A stretch of DNA of 7,444 nt, from positions 1 to 7,444 of the forward strand of contig SKKS01000278.1 in NCBI GenBank assembly GCA_007123625.1, read 5' to 3'. Position 1 is the stretch's first letter. Each line of letters starts with the position of its first letter. A program made the translations under genes and the position numbers. This stretch comes from Paracoccaceae bacterium. GTDB lineage: Bacteria; Pseudomonadota; Alphaproteobacteria; Rhodobacterales; Rhodobacteraceae. Positions 6,075 through 7,444 of the stretch are shown one piece after another. The notes under the pieces are model-generated. The model saw only the letters and a program-made list of their open reading frames with translations. It had not been told where the DNA came from and did no database searches.

Positions 6075-7444
6075 TCAGCGCAGCTCCACCCGTGCCCGCG
6101 CGGCCTGCCCGTTCGCGTCGATCACCGACAGCGCCACGAAGCCGGGTCCCGGCATCGGCAGAAGCGCTGCGCGGTCGGGGCTGGCGGTCAGGACCGGAAC
6201 GCCGTCGGCAAGCCAGGTAAAAGGCGCGGCACCGCGCTCGACCCGCACCAGCAGCTGGCCGTCCAGCGGCGCCACCGCCGCACCGTCAGGCGGGAAGCGC
6301 AGCACGGGGGCCATGTCGGTCGCCTGTTCCCGCGCACGCCCGAAAGCCCGCAAGGGCGCGGGCAGCTGCGCATTGGGCGCCAGCAGCACCCCCTGCGGGG
6401 CCGGTGCCGACGGGCTGAGCGCGGGCGCGGCGCGGGCGAACGCTTCGAAAAGCAACGGCGCCGCGCGGTCCACACCATAGATTCCGGGCACCGGCGCACC
6501 GTCCGCGCGCCCCATCCACACAGCGCCCGTGTGCACCCCGTCGAACCCCACCGCAAGCGCATCACGGTGCCCGTACGAAGTGCCGGTCTTGAACGCCAGC
6601 GGCCCTTCGGGCAGCCACCCGGGACGCGGTGCCTGCATCAGGATGGCGCCCAGATGCCACGCGGCTTCGGGCGGCAGCACCCGTCCAAGCGCGCGCGCGC
6701 CGCCGGGAACATCGGCCAGCGCCACCCCTGCGCCGCCGCGCCCGATCGCCGCGTAAAGCTGCACCAGATCGCGCAGGCTCATACCCAGCCCCCCCAGCGC
6801 CACCGCCAGCCCCGGCACGTCGCCCGGCACCGCCGCCTGCACACCCGCCGCGCGCAGCCCGGCCATCAGCCGCGCCGGACCCAGCGCCTCGGTCAGTTCC
6901 ACCACCGGCAGGTTCAGGGAAAGCTGCAACGCCTCGCGCGCGGTCACCGGACCGCGGAACAGGCCGTCAAAGTTGCGTGGCGCATAGCCGCCGAAACTCG
7001 CCGCGCGGTCCTGCATCAGGGTTTCGGGATGCAGCCGCCCGTCGCCAAAGGCCAGGCCATAGACCAGTGGCTTGAGCGTCGATCCGGGCGAACGCAGCGC
7101 GCGGGTCATGTCCACGAAGCCCTGTCGCGCATCGTCGGTGTAGTGGGCGCTTCCGACGGTAGCGCGGATCTCGCCGCTGTCGTGCTCGGCCAGCACCATC
7201 GCGATATTCAGCGCGTCCCCCTGCCCCGCCACCGCCTGCGCCGCCAGCCGCTCCAGCGCGATCTGCAGCCGCGCATCCAGCGTGGTTCGATGCACACGCG
7301 CGCCGGGGTCTTGGGCGCGCAGCCGGTCGGCCAGATGGGGCGCATGCTGCGGGAAGGTGCGGCGCGCGGTCGGCACGGGCTCGGCGCGTGCGGCGGCGGC
7401 GGTATCGGTGTCCACCACGCCCGCGCGCACCATGCGGCCCAGCA
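6075..7444 (-). CDS. pbpC: Penicillin-binding protein 1C, C-terminal part
   Basis: The frame runs from the window edge to a TGA at 6077-6075. The start is outside the window; the ATG at 7433 is internal, because LGR is in frame before it and fits the family. Counting from Met at 7433 (452 residues), the transpeptidase domain has RSPGSTLK (114-121, nucleophile S118, with K121), the SLN motif (172-174) and KTGTSYGHRDALAVG (282-296). The last ~75 residues, from RFPPDGAAVAPLDG onward, match the C-terminal domain of biosynthetic PBP1C proteins. The glycosyltransferase domain should lie upstream. PBP1C is a bifunctional class A penicillin-binding protein, anchored in the inner membrane with its catalytic domains in the periplasm, that polymerises and cross-links peptidoglycan. 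All three penicillin-binding motifs are intact, so the transpeptidase part should be functional. The 3' end faces ptsP across the 360-nt structured gap. Confidence 0.93.
   Translation of the reverse strand, partial: LGRMVRAGVVDTDTAAAARAEPVPTARRTFPQHAPHLADRLRAQDPGARVHRTTLDARLQIALERLAAQAVAGQGDALNIAMVLAEHDSGEIRATVGSAHYTDDARQGFVDMTRALRSPGSTLKPLVYGLAFGDGRLHPETLMQDRAASFGGYAPRNFDGLFRGPVTAREALQLSLNLPVVELTEALGPARLMAGLRAAGVQAAVPGDVPGLAVALGGLGMSLRDLVQLYAAIGRGGAGVALADVPGGARALGRVLPPEAAWHLGAILMQAPRPGWLPEGPLAFKTGTSYGHRDALAVGFDGVHTGAVWMGRADGAPVPGIYGVDRAAPLLFEAFARAAPALSPSAPAPQGVLLAPNAQLPAPLRAFGRAREQATDMAPVLRFPPDGAAVAPLDGQLLVRVERGAAPFTWLADGVPVLTASPDRAALLPMPGPGFVALSVIDANGQAARARVELR

Noticed and set aside
5932..6480. 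Plus-strand frame opposite the pbpC 3' end
   Set aside because: Ser/Arg/Ala-rich shadow of pbpC without domain features or a ribosome-binding site.

Overview
The window looks like chromosomal DNA of a high-GC alphaproteobacterium, most likely a member of the Rhodobacteraceae/Rhodobacterales. The basis is the GC-rich codon use, the lysC-ptsP gene pair, the type of CIA30-family protein, and the style of the PtsP and PBP1C sequences. This placement is by recognition, not by a database search. Five recognisable protein genes fill most of the window, and two of them run off its ends.

Layout. (1) Positions 2-988 (+) hold the 3' part of a membrane protein: the end of an alpha/beta-hydrolase-like domain followed by about eight membrane segments. 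(2) Positions 1015-1539 (-) hold a CIA30-family protein that converges on gene 1 with a 26-nt gap and starts at TTG. (3) Positions 1677-2057 (+) hold a HIT-family nucleotide hydrolase, divergent from the CIA30 gene. (4) Positions 2148-3413 (+) hold aspartate kinase (lysC). (5) Positions 3471-5714 (+) hold ptsP, the GAF-containing enzyme I of the nitrogen-related phosphotransferase system. (6) Positions 5715-6074 are a convergent, gene-poor stretch of 360 nt, dense in inverted repeats and carrying a short LysR-like coding remnant on the minus strand. (7) Positions 6075-7444 (-) hold the C-terminal part of penicillin-binding protein 1C (pbpC).

How the genes relate. HIT, lysC and ptsP point the same way with gaps of 90 and 57 nt and may be one transcript. 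LysC commits aspartate to lysine, threonine and methionine synthesis and, through diaminopimelate, to the cell wall. PtsP reads nitrogen status through its GAF domain and starts the PTS-Ntr phosphorelay. Their pairing therefore suggests linked control of nitrogen status and aspartate-family synthesis, which is inference. PbpC acts in peptidoglycan synthesis but lies on the opposite strand and is separately expressed.

The points most worth a second look are a predicted stem that buries the lysC ribosome-binding site, a well-placed internal ribosome-binding site and ATG inside lysC that would make a separate ACT-domain beta subunit, and the structured 5760-6052 island. That island has a 20-bp imperfect inverted repeat, a strong GC hairpin, a 16-bp perfect palindrome and the LysR-like remnant. 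I see no CRISPR array, tRNA, rRNA, complete insertion sequence or clearly novel defence or biosynthetic system here.
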